Origin: Deltaproteobacteria bacterium HGW-Deltaproteobacteria-19
GTDB taxonomy: Bacteria; Desulfobacterota; Syntrophia; Syntrophales; PHBD01
NCBI GenBank assembly: GCA_002841865.1
Contig: PHBD01000018.1
Location: forward strand, 1-64,000
Reading direction: 5' to 3'
Length of the DNA stretch: 64,000 bases
The position numbers and the translations under genes are program-made. Below the pieces are notes generated by a model. That model was not told where the DNA came from and ran no database searches. It saw only the letters and a program-made list of their open reading frames with translations. Below, piece by piece: positions 16,409 to 25,166 of the stretch. Within the stretch, counting starts at the first letter, position 1, and every line of letters starts with the position of its first letter.

Positions 16409-17485
16409 CTATCTCCCGGAGAGCTGACGGACGAGTTCCGGCAGGCCGTCCAGCAGTTCTTCCTCTTTTCCCTCCCGGCACCGGAGAGATGCCGCGGCCA
16501 TGATCCCCGTCGTTTCGAGGTCTGTCCGACGCGCCTGGAGGATAAGGATGCTACCCAGGGGCGAGAGCCGGCCCGAGATGCTCTGGCTTGCGGCAAGCCA
16601 TTTCCCCAGTTGCAGGGCTTTTCCCTCTTCCAGAAGACCGGATTGGCCAAGTTTCATCTCCTCGATGGCCCGTTGCAGGTCCTGGCGGTTCACGATCGTA
16701 TATCGGCCGGACCGGTGAAACTCCTCCCGCAGGGCCTCCGTGATGATCAGGCCCGCCACGTGCAGGCGGTCCGCCGTGTCCAGGTCGTAAACAACCACCC
16801 GTGGTTTCCCCGCGTCCCTTTCCGTCTTCGGTTCTTCCGGCGGCTCGGCATCCTCATCAGGGGGGATGGGAACCTGCTCCCGCAGGGATGGCTCCGCCGG
16901 GGCCAGGCGTCCCTTTCGGACCGCCAGTGCCAGCATGTCCCCCTTGGCCTGGTTGAAGAGTTTACGGAAGGATTCGCGGACGATCGACCGAAAGTCCCCT
17001 TGGATGAACTGTGACTTGTGGTCCGTGAATACGAACCGTTTTCCCGATTGCAGATTGATGAGGACCATCTGCCAGTATTTGAGGCCGGCGAAACCCCGCT
17101 CTGCCACGAGGACATAGTCGGCGTGGAGCGCCTGTCCAACGTGCCTGGCAAGCGCCCAGTCGTTCTGTCTCCACCGGTGCGGAGCGATGTCCTGGTCGCC
17201 CAGGACGGTTCGGACCTGGGGCCAGGGCACGACCTCGTAAATTCCGGTTTGGTTCAGGATCTTCTGCACCCGCCGGAATGTGCCGGAGGCGAACTCCTCC
17301 TGCGGCTTCCCGAAGCGGCCTCTTGCCGATGTACCGGGATGTATTGTGACGGGTTGGACATAGACGCGGAGTTTTGCTGTTGGGTTGGGGGTAGGGATCG
17401 TCCCGACGTGGACCGGGGTGCACCCCGCCAGGAGCCCGAGCAGGGCGATAAGCATGATGGTCGATAACGGACAGGTGCTTTTCAC
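16409..17485 (-). CDS. CsgG/LpoB-like outer-membrane-associated lipoprotein
   Basis: 358 residues with a lipoprotein signal ending LLAGC (Cys ~22). The N-terminal half (residues ~38-190) has an alpha/beta pattern with VRTVLGDQD and ADYVLVAERGFAG. After a Pro/Glu-rich linker (~residues 205-225), the second half resembles the CsgG/LpoB-type fold: VVVYDLDTADRLHVAGLIITEALREEF, YTIVNRQDLQRAIEEMKLGQSG. Such proteins act in secretion channels or activate peptidoglycan synthases. The two-domain arrangement suggests a tandem of related folds. The specific role is unknown. It is first in a minus-strand group with the ferredoxin remnant and the FMN enzyme. Confidence 0.7.
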   Translation of the reverse strand: MKSTCPLSTIMLIALLGLLAGCTPVHVGTIPTPNPTAKLRVYVQPVTIHPGTSARGRFGKPQEEFASGTFRRVQKILNQTGIYEVVPWPQVRTVLGDQDIAPHRWRQNDWALARHVGQALHADYVLVAERGFAGLKYWQMVLINLQSGKRFVFTDHKSQFIQGDFRSIVRESFRKLFNQAKGDMLALAVRKGRLAPAEPSLREQVPIPPDEDAEPPEEPKTERDAGKPRVVVYDLDTADRLHVAGLIITEALREEFHRSGRYTIVNRQDLQRAIEEMKLGQSGLLEEGKALQLGKWLAASQSISGRLSPLGSILILQARRTDLETTGIMAAASLRCREGKEEELLDGLPELVRQLSGR

Positions 17486-17652
17486 GTTTTCCTCCGGCGC
17501 CGCAGGAGAAGAACCGGGTCATGGCGGTTCGACCGACATTCCGGATGATCCGACGGACATCCATCGGGATCAGACACATGCAGACGAAAAACGTAACAGA
17601 TTGCCCGGCATTATAAAGCGGTTTTCAAAGAAGATCAACCGAGCGGGTCCGT

Positions 17653-18222
17653 TCAGGGATAAAACGGCTCCGGCGCCTTGTCCTTGAGGTATGCCTCGGT
17701 GAAGATGTGCCAGTGATCGGGTCCGCCTTTCCGGTAGAGGACGATGCGGGTCTCGCCGTTCCCGGTCTCGATCACGGCAAAGGAAGGCGGGATGGCGGCA
17801 CCTCGATACTGGTCTCCGGGATTCAGGATGAGCGTGTCTCCGACCATGTCCAGCAGGGCCTGGTGGGTATGGCCGAAGAACACCCCCCGGGTTTTCCGCT
17901 TCTTCGCCATCTTCGCCAGTTCGGCGAGGGTCTCCCTCCATACGGATGGCGGGTGGTAGGGATTCATCTCGAGCTGGAAACCGTGGAGGAGCAGGAAGGG
18001 CCGGCCGTCGAGATCCGCGACCTCCATGTCGGGGTAGTTGCTGCCGTAGTCCTCATTTCCATGGATGCCGTGAAACGGGATTCCCATCTCGTCGGCGATC
18101 GCCCGTCCGTCGAGAACCCCGTCACCCAGATGGATCAGGCCGTCGAAAGGGCCGTATCGGCCGATGGCGTTCCTGAGATCCTGACGGTTGCCGTGGGTAT
18201 CGGAGACGACGAAGTAGCGCAT
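17653..18222 (-). CDS. YfcE/MJ0936-type metallophosphoesterase
   Basis: A 189-residue single-domain calcineurin-like phosphodiesterase. All metal-binding motifs are present: VSDTHGN near residue 8, HLGDGVLDG near residue 32, GIHGNEDYG near residue 54, LLHGF near residue 79 and FFGHTHQAL near residue 115. Family members hydrolyse phosphodiesters in vitro, and the physiological substrate is usually unknown. No signal peptide, so cytosolic. The neighbour on the same strand (a lipoprotein) is ~170 bases away and gives no functional hint. Confidence 0.9.
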   Translation of the reverse strand: MRYFVVSDTHGNRQDLRNAIGRYGPFDGLIHLGDGVLDGRAIADEMGIPFHGIHGNEDYGSNYPDMEVADLDGRPFLLLHGFQLEMNPYHPPSVWRETLAELAKMAKKRKTRGVFFGHTHQALLDMVGDTLILNPGDQYRGAAIPPSFAVIETGNGETRIVLYRKGGPDHWHIFTEAYLKDKAPEPFYP

Positions 18223-18270
18223 GGACGTCCGGGTATCCGCAATTTCCTCGGGAATATGAAAAGAATGGAA

Positions 18271-18306
18271 CGTGAGGTCCCTGCCCCGATGGGGAGGGAC
18301 CTCACG
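18271..18306. repeat. strong inverted repeat between operons
   Basis: A 12-base stem (CGTGAGGTCCCT with AGGGACCTCACG) continues, past a one-base bulge, into CCCC-GAT-GGGG. It lies ~165 bases beyond the acyl-CoA dehydrogenase stop at 18472. Neither side has a clean T run, so it may be a Rho-assisted or processing hairpin rather than a textbook terminator. Confidence 0.5.
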
Positions 18307-18471
18307 AGAGAAGGCATTACTAAAAATGGAGACATGTTGTCAAGGACAGCGGGTGTTTCCTTGCCGATTGAGCGGCAACGTCGGTCACAGGGCATCCTGC
18401 CACGCAGCACGACGGTGGACCATCGCCGCTTCCCATACCGCCGTCCGCGGCAGGATTGACGGTCGGACGCG

Positions 18472-19611
18472 CTAGAATTTCATGACCTTGCTGACGATCT
18501 CCTTCATGATCTCCGTCGTGCCGCCGCCGATGCTCAAAATCCTGGAATCCCGGTAGAGCCGTTCCACCAGGTACTCGCGCGTGTAACCGTATCCGCCGTG
18601 GATCTGGACGGCATCGAAGACAACCTTGTCGCAGACCTCACAGGCGAAGTTCTTTGCCATGGAGACCTCCCGGAGGCAGTCGATTCCCGCCTGCATCTTC
18701 GCCGCGACGCGGTAGTTGTATTCCTTGGCCACGGAGACCTTTGTGGCCATGTCCACGAGCTTGTGGCGGGTCACCTGGAATCCGGAAAGGGTTTTCCCGA
18801 AGGCCTCCCGGGTCTTGGCATACTTGATCGATTCCTCCAGGGCCAGCTCCGCCGTTGCGTGGGCCATGACCGCCAGGGCAAGGCGCTCGTTCTGGAAGTT
18901 CGCCATGATGCCGTAGAATCCCATTCCCTCGCCGCCCAGGAGATTTTCCGCAGGGACGCGGCAGTCCTCGAAGGAGAGCTCCGCCGTGTCGGAGGCGTTC
19001 CAGCCCATCTTGCGGATCTTCTTGGCCACGGAGAAACCGGGAGTGGAAGAATCGATGACGAGCAGGCTGATGCCCTTGAAGCCGGACCCACCGGTCCGCA
19101 CCGCTGTGGTGATGAAATTCGCCCGGCAGCCGCTGGTGATGAAGGTCTTGGCGCCGTTGACGACGTAGTGGTCCCCGTCCCGGACGGCCCGGGTGCGGAT
19201 GTTCGCCACATCGGAGCCGGCATCGGGTTCCGTGATCCCCAGGGCGGCGATCTTCTGTCCCTGGAAGACCGGGGTCAGGAAACGCTGCTTCTGCTCTTCC
19301 GTTCCCATGTGCAGGATCGGGGGGCAGGCGATCGCATAGCTTCCCAGACCCGACACGAGGCCGATGGAGCCGCAGCGGCAGATCTCCTCCGTGTAGGCGA
19401 CGTGCATGAACTTGTCGCAGGGGATGCCGCCGTAGGCCTCCGGAAAGTCGAGGCCCATCAGGCCCGCCTCGGCGGCCTTGGCGTAGAGTTCCACGGGAAA
19501 GATCTCCGCGTCCTCCCAGTGCTCTATATCAGGCTTGACCTCCTTTTCCACGAACTTGCGGACGGTGGTCCGGAAGATCTGGTGGTCTTCCTTGAAGTAT
19601 TCCTGGTACAT
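18472..19611 (-). CDS. acyl-CoA dehydrogenase
   Basis: A 379-residue FAD flavoenzyme that oxidises an acyl-CoA to the 2-enoyl-CoA and passes electrons to ETF. It shows the N-terminal helical domain, the FAD-binding LGITEPDAGSDVANIRTRA near residue 125, the beta domain (FITSGCRANF) and the C-terminal helices with KTREAFGK and IHGGYGYTREY. The segment near the end reads GGGTTEIMK rather than YEGT, so the catalytic base is not at the MCAD position; an isovaleryl/long-chain type Glu in the helix before KTREAFGK is the candidate. It is the last gene of the long CoA-degradation block. Confidence 0.93.
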   Translation of the reverse strand: MYQEYFKEDHQIFRTTVRKFVEKEVKPDIEHWEDAEIFPVELYAKAAEAGLMGLDFPEAYGGIPCDKFMHVAYTEEICRCGSIGLVSGLGSYAIACPPILHMGTEEQKQRFLTPVFQGQKIAALGITEPDAGSDVANIRTRAVRDGDHYVVNGAKTFITSGCRANFITTAVRTGGSGFKGISLLVIDSSTPGFSVAKKIRKMGWNASDTAELSFEDCRVPAENLLGGEGMGFYGIMANFQNERLALAVMAHATAELALEESIKYAKTREAFGKTLSGFQVTRHKLVDMATKVSVAKEYNYRVAAKMQAGIDCLREVSMAKNFACEVCDKVVFDAVQIHGGYGYTREYLVERLYRDSRILSIGGGTTEIMKEIVSKVMKF

Positions 19612-19644
19612 GAAAACGGCCTCCTTAATCTTTGATGAATGTTG

Positions 19645-19674
19645 GGGGACGGATTCGAAATCCGTCCCCTTTTC
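19645..19674 (-). terminator. GGGGACGGA-type hairpin between acyl-CoA genes
   Basis: A perfect 11-base stem (GGGGACGGATT with AATCCGTCCCC), three-base loop, four T following on the plus strand only. It sits in the 81-bp gap between the ligase and the last dehydrogenase. On the transcribed minus strand the U-tract is missing, so it may modulate rather than stop transcription. It shares its core with the 13046 terminator. Confidence 0.5.
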
Positions 19675-19692
19675 CCTTTGCTTTTTGCCTTG

Positions 19693-21267
19693 TTAAGCTT
19701 GCGCGAATTTTTCCCGCAGGATGTTCTTCAGGATCTTGCCGCTCGGATTCCGGGGCAGGGCGTCCGTGAAGATGATTTTTTTCGGGACCTTGTAGCCCGC
19801 CATTTCATTTTTGCAGAAGTCGATGATTTCCTTTTCGTCCACCGTCTGTCCCGGGCGCGGGACAATAATGGCCGTGACGATCTCGGACCAGCGGTCGTCG
19901 GGCATGCCGATGACGGCGACGTCGGCTACCTTGGCGTGCTTGAACAGGGTCGCTTCCACTTCCTGGGACGAGACATTCTCGCCGCCGGTCTTGATGATGT
20001 CCTTCGCCCGGTCGACGAAGTAGACGAACCCCTCGTTGTCCATCCGGACCATGTCGCCCGTGTGGTGCCAGCCGCCGCGGAACGTGCGGGCCGTTTTCTC
20101 CTCTTCCTTGTAGTAGCCCAGCATGACGGACGGTCCCCGGGCCACCAGTTCTCCTGTTTCTCCGCGGGGAACCTCGCGGTTGTCGGGACCGAAAACCTTC
20201 AGTTCGAGGGGAAGGTGAGACTGGCCGATCGAGTCGGGCCGTTTCGCCATGTCCCGGTGCTGGAGGCAGGTTCCCAGGGGGCTCATCTCCGTCTGGCCGT
20301 AATAGTTCATGAACTCTGCGTCGGGCAGGAGTTTCTGCCAGCGATCCAGGACGGCCGGGGGCGCGAGGGCTCCAAAGACGATGCACAGCCGGAGGGAGCT
20401 CAGGTCGTAGCTATCGAAGTCGGGCACCATGGGCAGAAAGAGGTACAGGGCGGGGGGCCAGATCCAGTACGTGATCTTTTCCTCCTGGGTAAGCTTGAGG
20501 ATCTCCACGGGATCCGGGGCGTACTCCATCACGTAAAGGGCTCCGACGGCAAAGCTGGCGATGCACAGGTACATGGCCGCCACATGATAGAGGGGGATGC
20601 CGCCGATCAGGACGTCTTTCTCCGTGACCTTCAGATCGGCCATTGCGCTCAAGAGGACCATATAGAAGTTCAGGTGCGAATTGAGGACCCCTTTCGGTGC
20701 CGCCTCCGTCCCGGAGGTGTACAGGAGGATGGCCGGGTCGTCGTAGTCGATCTCCGCCTCCGGTTCCGTGGCGGGGTTCGCGTCGTTCCACAGGTCCTCG
20801 ATGTTCATCCACCCTGCCGGCGCTTCCTTGCCCGACAGGTTGATGAAACCGAAAACCTTGACGCTCTTGAGTTCGTCCAGCGCGCTGCCGAGTTGGGGGA
20901 TCAGGACGTCCTCGACGAAGAAGACCTTCGGCTCCGCATGGTTGATGATGTACTTGATCTCGTCCCCCTTGAGCATGAAGTTCAGGGGCGTGATGACGGC
21001 CCCCAGCTTCATGAGGGCCCACCAGTAAATGACGTAATGATGGCTGTTGTGGGACAGGATGGCCGCCCGATCGCCCTTCCGGATGCCGAGCTTTGCCAGG
21101 CCGTGGGCGCAGCGGTTGACGGCCTCGTTCAGTTCCCGATACGTGAAGCTCCGGTCCCGGAAACGAAGGATCCGGCGGTAGGGATTTCGCGCTGTTGAGC
21201 GCACCAGGATATCGCCGACGCTGGTTCTGCGGATGACATTCCTCTGATAGGATGTAAGGGAATCCAT
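19693..21267 (-). CDS. AMP-forming acyl-CoA synthetase (CoA ligase)
   Basis: The ATG at 21267 (AAGGAG upstream) gives 524 residues; a TTG at 21291 is a weaker alternative. ANL-superfamily motifs are complete: A3 loop LLYTSGTEAAPKG near residue 180, YYGQTEMSPLG near residue 320, GWHHTGDMV near residue 395, DRAKDIIKTGGENVSS near residue 415 and the adenylation Lys in NPSGKILK near the C-terminus. It activates a carboxylic acid with ATP and CoA and is probably the entry step for the pathway encoded by the surrounding genes. Chain length cannot be predicted. Cytosolic. Confidence 0.93.
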   Translation of the reverse strand: MDSLTSYQRNVIRRTSVGDILVRSTARNPYRRILRFRDRSFTYRELNEAVNRCAHGLAKLGIRKGDRAAILSHNSHHYVIYWWALMKLGAVITPLNFMLKGDEIKYIINHAEPKVFFVEDVLIPQLGSALDELKSVKVFGFINLSGKEAPAGWMNIEDLWNDANPATEPEAEIDYDDPAILLYTSGTEAAPKGVLNSHLNFYMVLLSAMADLKVTEKDVLIGGIPLYHVAAMYLCIASFAVGALYVMEYAPDPVEILKLTQEEKITYWIWPPALYLFLPMVPDFDSYDLSSLRLCIVFGALAPPAVLDRWQKLLPDAEFMNYYGQTEMSPLGTCLQHRDMAKRPDSIGQSHLPLELKVFGPDNREVPRGETGELVARGPSVMLGYYKEEEKTARTFRGGWHHTGDMVRMDNEGFVYFVDRAKDIIKTGGENVSSQEVEATLFKHAKVADVAVIGMPDDRWSEIVTAIIVPRPGQTVDEKEIIDFCKNEMAGYKVPKKIIFTDALPRNPSGKILKNILREKFAQA

Positions 21268-21353
21268 GAAATCGGTCTCCTTTTCAGCCAAAGTTCCCCG
21301 TAAGGGAGAAATCCCCCTGGGGAAGGCATTATCGGGTGTTGAGGAACGGAGGC

Positions 21354-21377
21354 AGGGGCCCCCGTGAAGGGGCCCCT
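21354..21377. repeat. GC-rich hairpin between ligase and dehydrogenase
   Basis: A nine-base stem (AGGGGCCCC with GGGGCCCCT) around a six-base loop in the 145-bp gap. No T run follows on the minus strand, so it is probably an intra-operon attenuating or RNA-processing structure. Confidence 0.45.
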
Positions 21378-21412
21378 CCTATCCCGGTATCAGGGTTGAA
21401 TGGAACTGCCTG

Positions 21413-22570
21413 TCAGGCAGGTTTGTAGCGGTTCAGGCTGTCCCGGGCGATGAAGGCCCGCTGCATCTCCGAGGTGCCGTAGGCAAGCTCGGCAAAGCGG
21501 GCGTCCCGGTACAGGCGCTCGACGGCGGACCCCTTGATGTAGCCGTGGCCGCCGTGGACCTGCATGGCCAGATCCGCGATCTTGTTTACGGATTCGCTCG
21601 TGAAGAGCTTCGCGGAGGCCGTCAGGATCGGCGCCTCCGTCTCCTGGTGGTCCGTGCTCCAGGCCGCACGCAAGGTCATCATCCGACCCAGGTCGTTCAG
21701 GGTGAACATGACGGCCAGCTTCGCCCCCACGCCCTCGAAGAGACCGATGGGCTTCCCGAAGGCCTTCTTCCCCTTCCCGTGACCCGTGGAGACCTCCATG
21801 CAGGCCACTCCAAGACCCACCGACATGGCCGACAGGGAAATCTTGATCCACTCCGTGATCCGGCCGAGAAGGGCGTACCCTCCACCGGCCTCGCCCACGA
21901 GTGCGTCCGCGGGAACCGCACACCCGGTCAGGGTGATGCCCGCCGTGGGGGCTCCCCGGAGACCCATCGTCTCCACCGTCGGACCCACAGCCAGGCCCGC
22001 CGCGCCCTTCTCCACCACAAAGAGCGACAGGCCCTTTTCCAGGCCCGCTTCACGGTCCGTCCAGGCCAGCACCAGGAAGACGTCCGCCACCGGGGCGTTC
22101 GTGACGAGGTCCTTGGATCCCGTCAGGATCCACTGATCCCCCTTCCGCTCAGCCTTCGTCGACAGGCCCGAAAGGTCCGAGCCGGCCTCCGCTTCCGTGC
22201 CGGCCAGCGCGCCGATCTTGTCACCGGAGGCGATGCCCGGCAGGTAACGCGACTTCTGGGCCTGGGACCCGAAACACGAAAGTGCCATCCCGAACGCCGT
22301 CCCCGAAGACATCGCCGCGAGGAACGCGCCCGGGCCGGCCTTTGCCACTTCCTCGCCCGCCACGCACTGGCTGACGAAGTCCGCATTGAGAAGGAGGTCG
22401 AAATAGCCCGCGCCTCCCAGTTTCTTAAACTGGGCCCGGAGCAGTTCCGGGACCTTGTCTGTCGCAGCCGCATCCAGCTCCGCCGCGGCGGGTGCGATCT
22501 CGGCACTGCAAAAGGCCGTCATCCGACCCTGCAGGTCTTTCTGTTCCCTGGTCAGTTCGTAATCGATCAT
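21413..22570 (-). CDS. acyl-CoA dehydrogenase (second)
   Basis: 385 residues. The FAD-binding region LAGTEAEAGSDLSGLST lies near residue 125, with TGSKDLVTNAPVADVF in the beta domain, KKAFGKPIGLFEG near residue 250 and MQVHGGHGYIKG near residue 340; it ends AYGTSEMQRAFIAR. The ELAYGT segment replaces IYEGT of the medium-chain enzymes. It diverges clearly from the two neighbouring dehydrogenases, so each probably handles a different intermediate or they form a heteromer, as seen with steroid-type ACADs. Gap to the upstream dehydrogenase is 15 bases. Confidence 0.92.
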   Translation of the reverse strand: MIDYELTREQKDLQGRMTAFCSAEIAPAAAELDAAATDKVPELLRAQFKKLGGAGYFDLLLNADFVSQCVAGEEVAKAGPGAFLAAMSSGTAFGMALSCFGSQAQKSRYLPGIASGDKIGALAGTEAEAGSDLSGLSTKAERKGDQWILTGSKDLVTNAPVADVFLVLAWTDREAGLEKGLSLFVVEKGAAGLAVGPTVETMGLRGAPTAGITLTGCAVPADALVGEAGGGYALLGRITEWIKISLSAMSVGLGVACMEVSTGHGKGKKAFGKPIGLFEGVGAKLAVMFTLNDLGRMMTLRAAWSTDHQETEAPILTASAKLFTSESVNKIADLAMQVHGGHGYIKGSAVERLYRDARFAELAYGTSEMQRAFIARDSLNRYKPA

Positions 22571-22585
22571 GCTCCTTAACCTCCC

Positions 22586-23734
22586 TCACATCATCATGAA
22601 GCGGGCGACGATCATGCGCATGATGTCGGATGTGCCGCCGCCGAGCTGTCCAAGCTTCGCATCCCGCATGCCCCGCTCCACCGGGTATTCGTGGATGTAC
22701 CCGTACCCGCCGAAGAGATCCACCGCGGCCGAGCACATCTCGAAACCCTTGTCGCCCACGTACATCTTGTTGACCGAGGCCAGGAGAGGATTCAGCATCA
22801 CCCCGTTGTCCTTCGAGGCCGCCACACGGTAAATCGCCAGCCGCGCCGCCTCCAGGAACACCCGCATGTCGGCGATCCGGTTCTGGATCGACTGGAACTC
22901 GCCGATGGACTTCCCGAAGGCGCGACGCTCGTTGGCGTACCGGGCGCAGTTCTCCAGCATGAACATCCCGCCACCCAGGAAGGGCGAAAGCAGCGTGCTC
23001 CGGTCCCACTCCACCCCGCCCAGCGCAATCCGCCAGCCGTTCCCTTCGCCGCCCAGCACGTTCTCCGCCGGAACCTCGCAGTCCTCCATGAAGACCTCCG
23101 AGGTGGTGGAGCACTTGCAGCCCATCTTGTGCATCGGGTTGCCCGTCGAGATCCCCGGGGTGTCCCGGTCCACGATGAACGTCGTGATCCCCTTGTGCCT
23201 CTTCGACTTGTCCAGCGTCGCAAAAATCACGAACACCTTCGCCAGGGGCGCATTGGTGATGAAGGTCTTGGACCCGTTGAGGACGTACTTGTCACCCTTC
23301 TTTACGGCCGTCGTCGCCAGGGCCGCCGCGTCGGATCCGCTGCCCGGCTCCGTCAGCCCCATGCAGCCGATGTCCTCGCCCGTCGCCAGGCCCGGAAGGT
23401 ATTTCTTCTTCTGCTCTTCCGTCCCGTGCTCCATGATGTTGGCCGCGCACAGGTACGTGTGCGCGCCCAGAGCCAGCGTGTGACCGCCGTCGATGCCCGC
23501 GTGGCCCATGGCCTCGCCGGCCAGGCAGCAGGTGGTGAAGTCCGCCCCGGAACCGCCGTACTCCTCCGGGATGGGCAGACCCAGAAGGCCCATGGAGCCC
23601 AGCTTCTTCCAGACCTCCATGCTGAACTCACCCTTCTGGTCCGCTTCCTCGCAGAGGGGGGCAACCTCCTCCTTGCAGAAACGGTAGATTGTGTCGCGAA
23701 ACATCCGCTGTTCGTCGTTGAATGTGAAATCCAT
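22586..23734 (-). CDS. acyl-CoA dehydrogenase (third)
   Basis: 382 residues, a full-length acyl-CoA dehydrogenase. FAD site MGLTEPGSGSDAAALATTA lies near residue 125, NGSKTFITNAPLAKVFVIFA near residue 155, ERRAFGKSIGEFQSIQN near residue 270 and LFGGYGYIHEYPVERGMRDAK near residue 345, with the C-terminus LGGGTSDIMRMIVARFMMM. As in the 18472 gene, Gly occupies the MCAD-type base position. An AAGGAGGAGC site precedes the ATG. Located directly downstream of the BKACE gene (18-base gap). Confidence 0.93.
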   Translation of the reverse strand: MDFTFNDEQRMFRDTIYRFCKEEVAPLCEEADQKGEFSMEVWKKLGSMGLLGLPIPEEYGGSGADFTTCCLAGEAMGHAGIDGGHTLALGAHTYLCAANIMEHGTEEQKKKYLPGLATGEDIGCMGLTEPGSGSDAAALATTAVKKGDKYVLNGSKTFITNAPLAKVFVIFATLDKSKRHKGITTFIVDRDTPGISTGNPMHKMGCKCSTTSEVFMEDCEVPAENVLGGEGNGWRIALGGVEWDRSTLLSPFLGGGMFMLENCARYANERRAFGKSIGEFQSIQNRIADMRVFLEAARLAIYRVAASKDNGVMLNPLLASVNKMYVGDKGFEMCSAAVDLFGGYGYIHEYPVERGMRDAKLGQLGGGTSDIMRMIVARFMMM

Positions 23735-23752
23735 CGAATCGCTCCTCCTTTT

Positions 23753-24622
23753 TCAGGCCTTGCGGACGCCCATCATTTCCCGGGCTTCCGCCGGCGTGGC
23801 GGGCGTGCGGTTCATGGTAGAGGCAACCTTCACAGCCCATTCCACCTGCTCCCAGCTTCCCTTGGCCAGTTCGCCGTTGGGCATCCGGGTGTTGTCCTCC
23901 ATGCCGACCCGCATGTTACCGCCCATGAGGCAGGACATGACGTTGGCCGGGAATTGCTCATTGCCCACGCCGCAGGTCGTGAAGTTGGCCGTCGCCGGGA
24001 TGGCGTTGGCCATGGAGATGAACACGTCGGGACGGAACTTCTGGCCGCCGACGACGCCCCAGACGAAGTTGAAGTTCATGGGTTCCGTGAAGAAACCCTG
24101 CTTGGCGATCAGGAGTGTGTTGTCGATGCCGCCGATGTCGTAGCACTCGATTTCGGGCTTCACGCCGTTGGACTCGAAGGCCTTGCCGAAGTCCTGGAGC
24201 ATCGTGAAGGTGTTGTCGAAGACGTAGTCGAAGAAGATCTGCCCGCTGTTGCGGTCGACGATGCTGAAGTTCATGCTGTTGGTGTTGTACGAGGCCATCT
24301 CCGGCTTGACCGCCACGATCTGGGCCAGCCGCTGTTCCGGAGTCTTGTAGATGCCGACGGCGGAACTGAGGCAGATCAGCAGCTCGGGGCAGCGGGCCTT
24401 GATGGCGTCGTGGACGGCCTGGATCCGGTCGATCTCGTGGGTCGGCTGGCCGTCATCCGTCCGTGCATGCACGTGGACCATGGCGGCCCCGGACTGGTAG
24501 CACTTGTACGCCTCCTCGGCGAACTCCTCGACCGTGTAGGGAACGCTGGGGTTGTTGTTCTTCATGGTCGCGGCGCCGGTGAGGGCCGCGGTGATGATGA
24601 CCTTCTTGTCATTCTTGGCCAT
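23753..24622 (-). CDS. BKACE-family beta-keto acid cleavage enzyme (DUF849)
   Basis: 289 residues. The family is typified by 3-keto-5-aminohexanoate cleavage enzyme (Kce), a Zn-dependent TIM barrel that condenses a beta-keto acid with acetyl-CoA and splits it into acetoacetate and a new acyl-CoA. The metal-binding HVHAR is near residue 55 and the GGNMRVGMEDNTR strand near residue 250 carries the usual Glu. The N-terminal KVIITAALTGAATMKNNNPSVPYT is also typical. Its substrate here is probably a beta-keto acid from the surrounding CoA pathway, not necessarily lysine-derived. A paralog is encoded at 51350. Confidence 0.9.
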   Translation of the reverse strand: MAKNDKKVIITAALTGAATMKNNNPSVPYTVEEFAEEAYKCYQSGAAMVHVHARTDDGQPTHEIDRIQAVHDAIKARCPELLICLSSAVGIYKTPEQRLAQIVAVKPEMASYNTNSMNFSIVDRNSGQIFFDYVFDNTFTMLQDFGKAFESNGVKPEIECYDIGGIDNTLLIAKQGFFTEPMNFNFVWGVVGGQKFRPDVFISMANAIPATANFTTCGVGNEQFPANVMSCLMGGNMRVGMEDNTRMPNGELAKGSWEQVEWAVKVASTMNRTPATPAEAREMMGVRKA

Positions 24623-24683
24623 AGTAGAATCCTCCTTATGGATAAGCTGTTTCTTCGTTTCGGCGGATCCTCCGGGCCGTCTC

Positions 24684-25148
24684 TCAGACGGGCTCGAAGT
24701 GGTCCAGCTGCATCAGGGTGTTGACGGGTCCCTCGGCGAAGACGGCCTTCACCTTCATGCCCACATGGACGTCCGCCGGGTCTACGTCGGCGACGATGTG
24801 GGTGAGCGGCGTGTCGGCTCCGTCGAGCTTGATCTGCCCAAGAATGTAAGGCGCCTTCTTGGGGAGGTGCTTGTCATTGTAATTGACAATGGTGAAGTTG
24901 ACGATTTCTCCCGTCGTGCCCACGTCCACCCAGTTGTCGGCGATCGTGGCCCCGCACTTGTTGCAGTGTTCACGGGGCGGTACATACGTGATGTTGCATT
25001 TGTCGCATTTGAGGCCCGTCAGCTTCTTCTTGTCCCTCATGGCGATGATCCACTTTGAGCCGATCCGTCCCACGAAGTACTGGTTGGGCAGGGCCATCCT
25101 CGCTTCGATGACGAAGCAATCCTTTATGTCTTCACACTTGCATGTCAT
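24684..25148 (-). CDS. stand-alone DUF35 Zn-ribbon/OB-fold protein
   Basis: 154 residues. The zinc ribbon CDKC...CNKC lies near residues 47-70, followed by the OB-fold acyl-CoA-binding domain (GEIVNFTIVNYNDKHLPKKAPYILGQIKLDGADTPLTHIV). DUF35 proteins form obligate complexes with thiolase-like enzymes, either bringing in CoA substrates or completing the active site (archaeal HMG-CoA synthase complex, BbsA-BbsB, ChsH2-Ltp2). Two thiolase-like genes lie upstream in the same block, so a complex with one of them is the natural prediction. Confidence 0.9.
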   Translation of the reverse strand: MTCKCEDIKDCFVIEARMALPNQYFVGRIGSKWIIAMRDKKKLTGLKCDKCNITYVPPREHCNKCGATIADNWVDVGTTGEIVNFTIVNYNDKHLPKKAPYILGQIKLDGADTPLTHIVADVDPADVHVGMKVKAVFAEGPVNTLMQLDHFEPV

Positions 25149-25166
25149 GGTTCGATTCTCCTCTCC

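Noticed and set aside
16179-16650. N-terminal extension of the FMN enzyme to about 450 residues
   Set aside because: The extra part is out-of-frame ferredoxin and lipoprotein sequence; the MSALLEM start has a good ribosome binding site and the family starts there.
18271-18306. Textbook terminator for the acyl-CoA block
   Set aside because: The stem is strong but lacks a T run on the transcribed side, so it is listed only as an inverted repeat.
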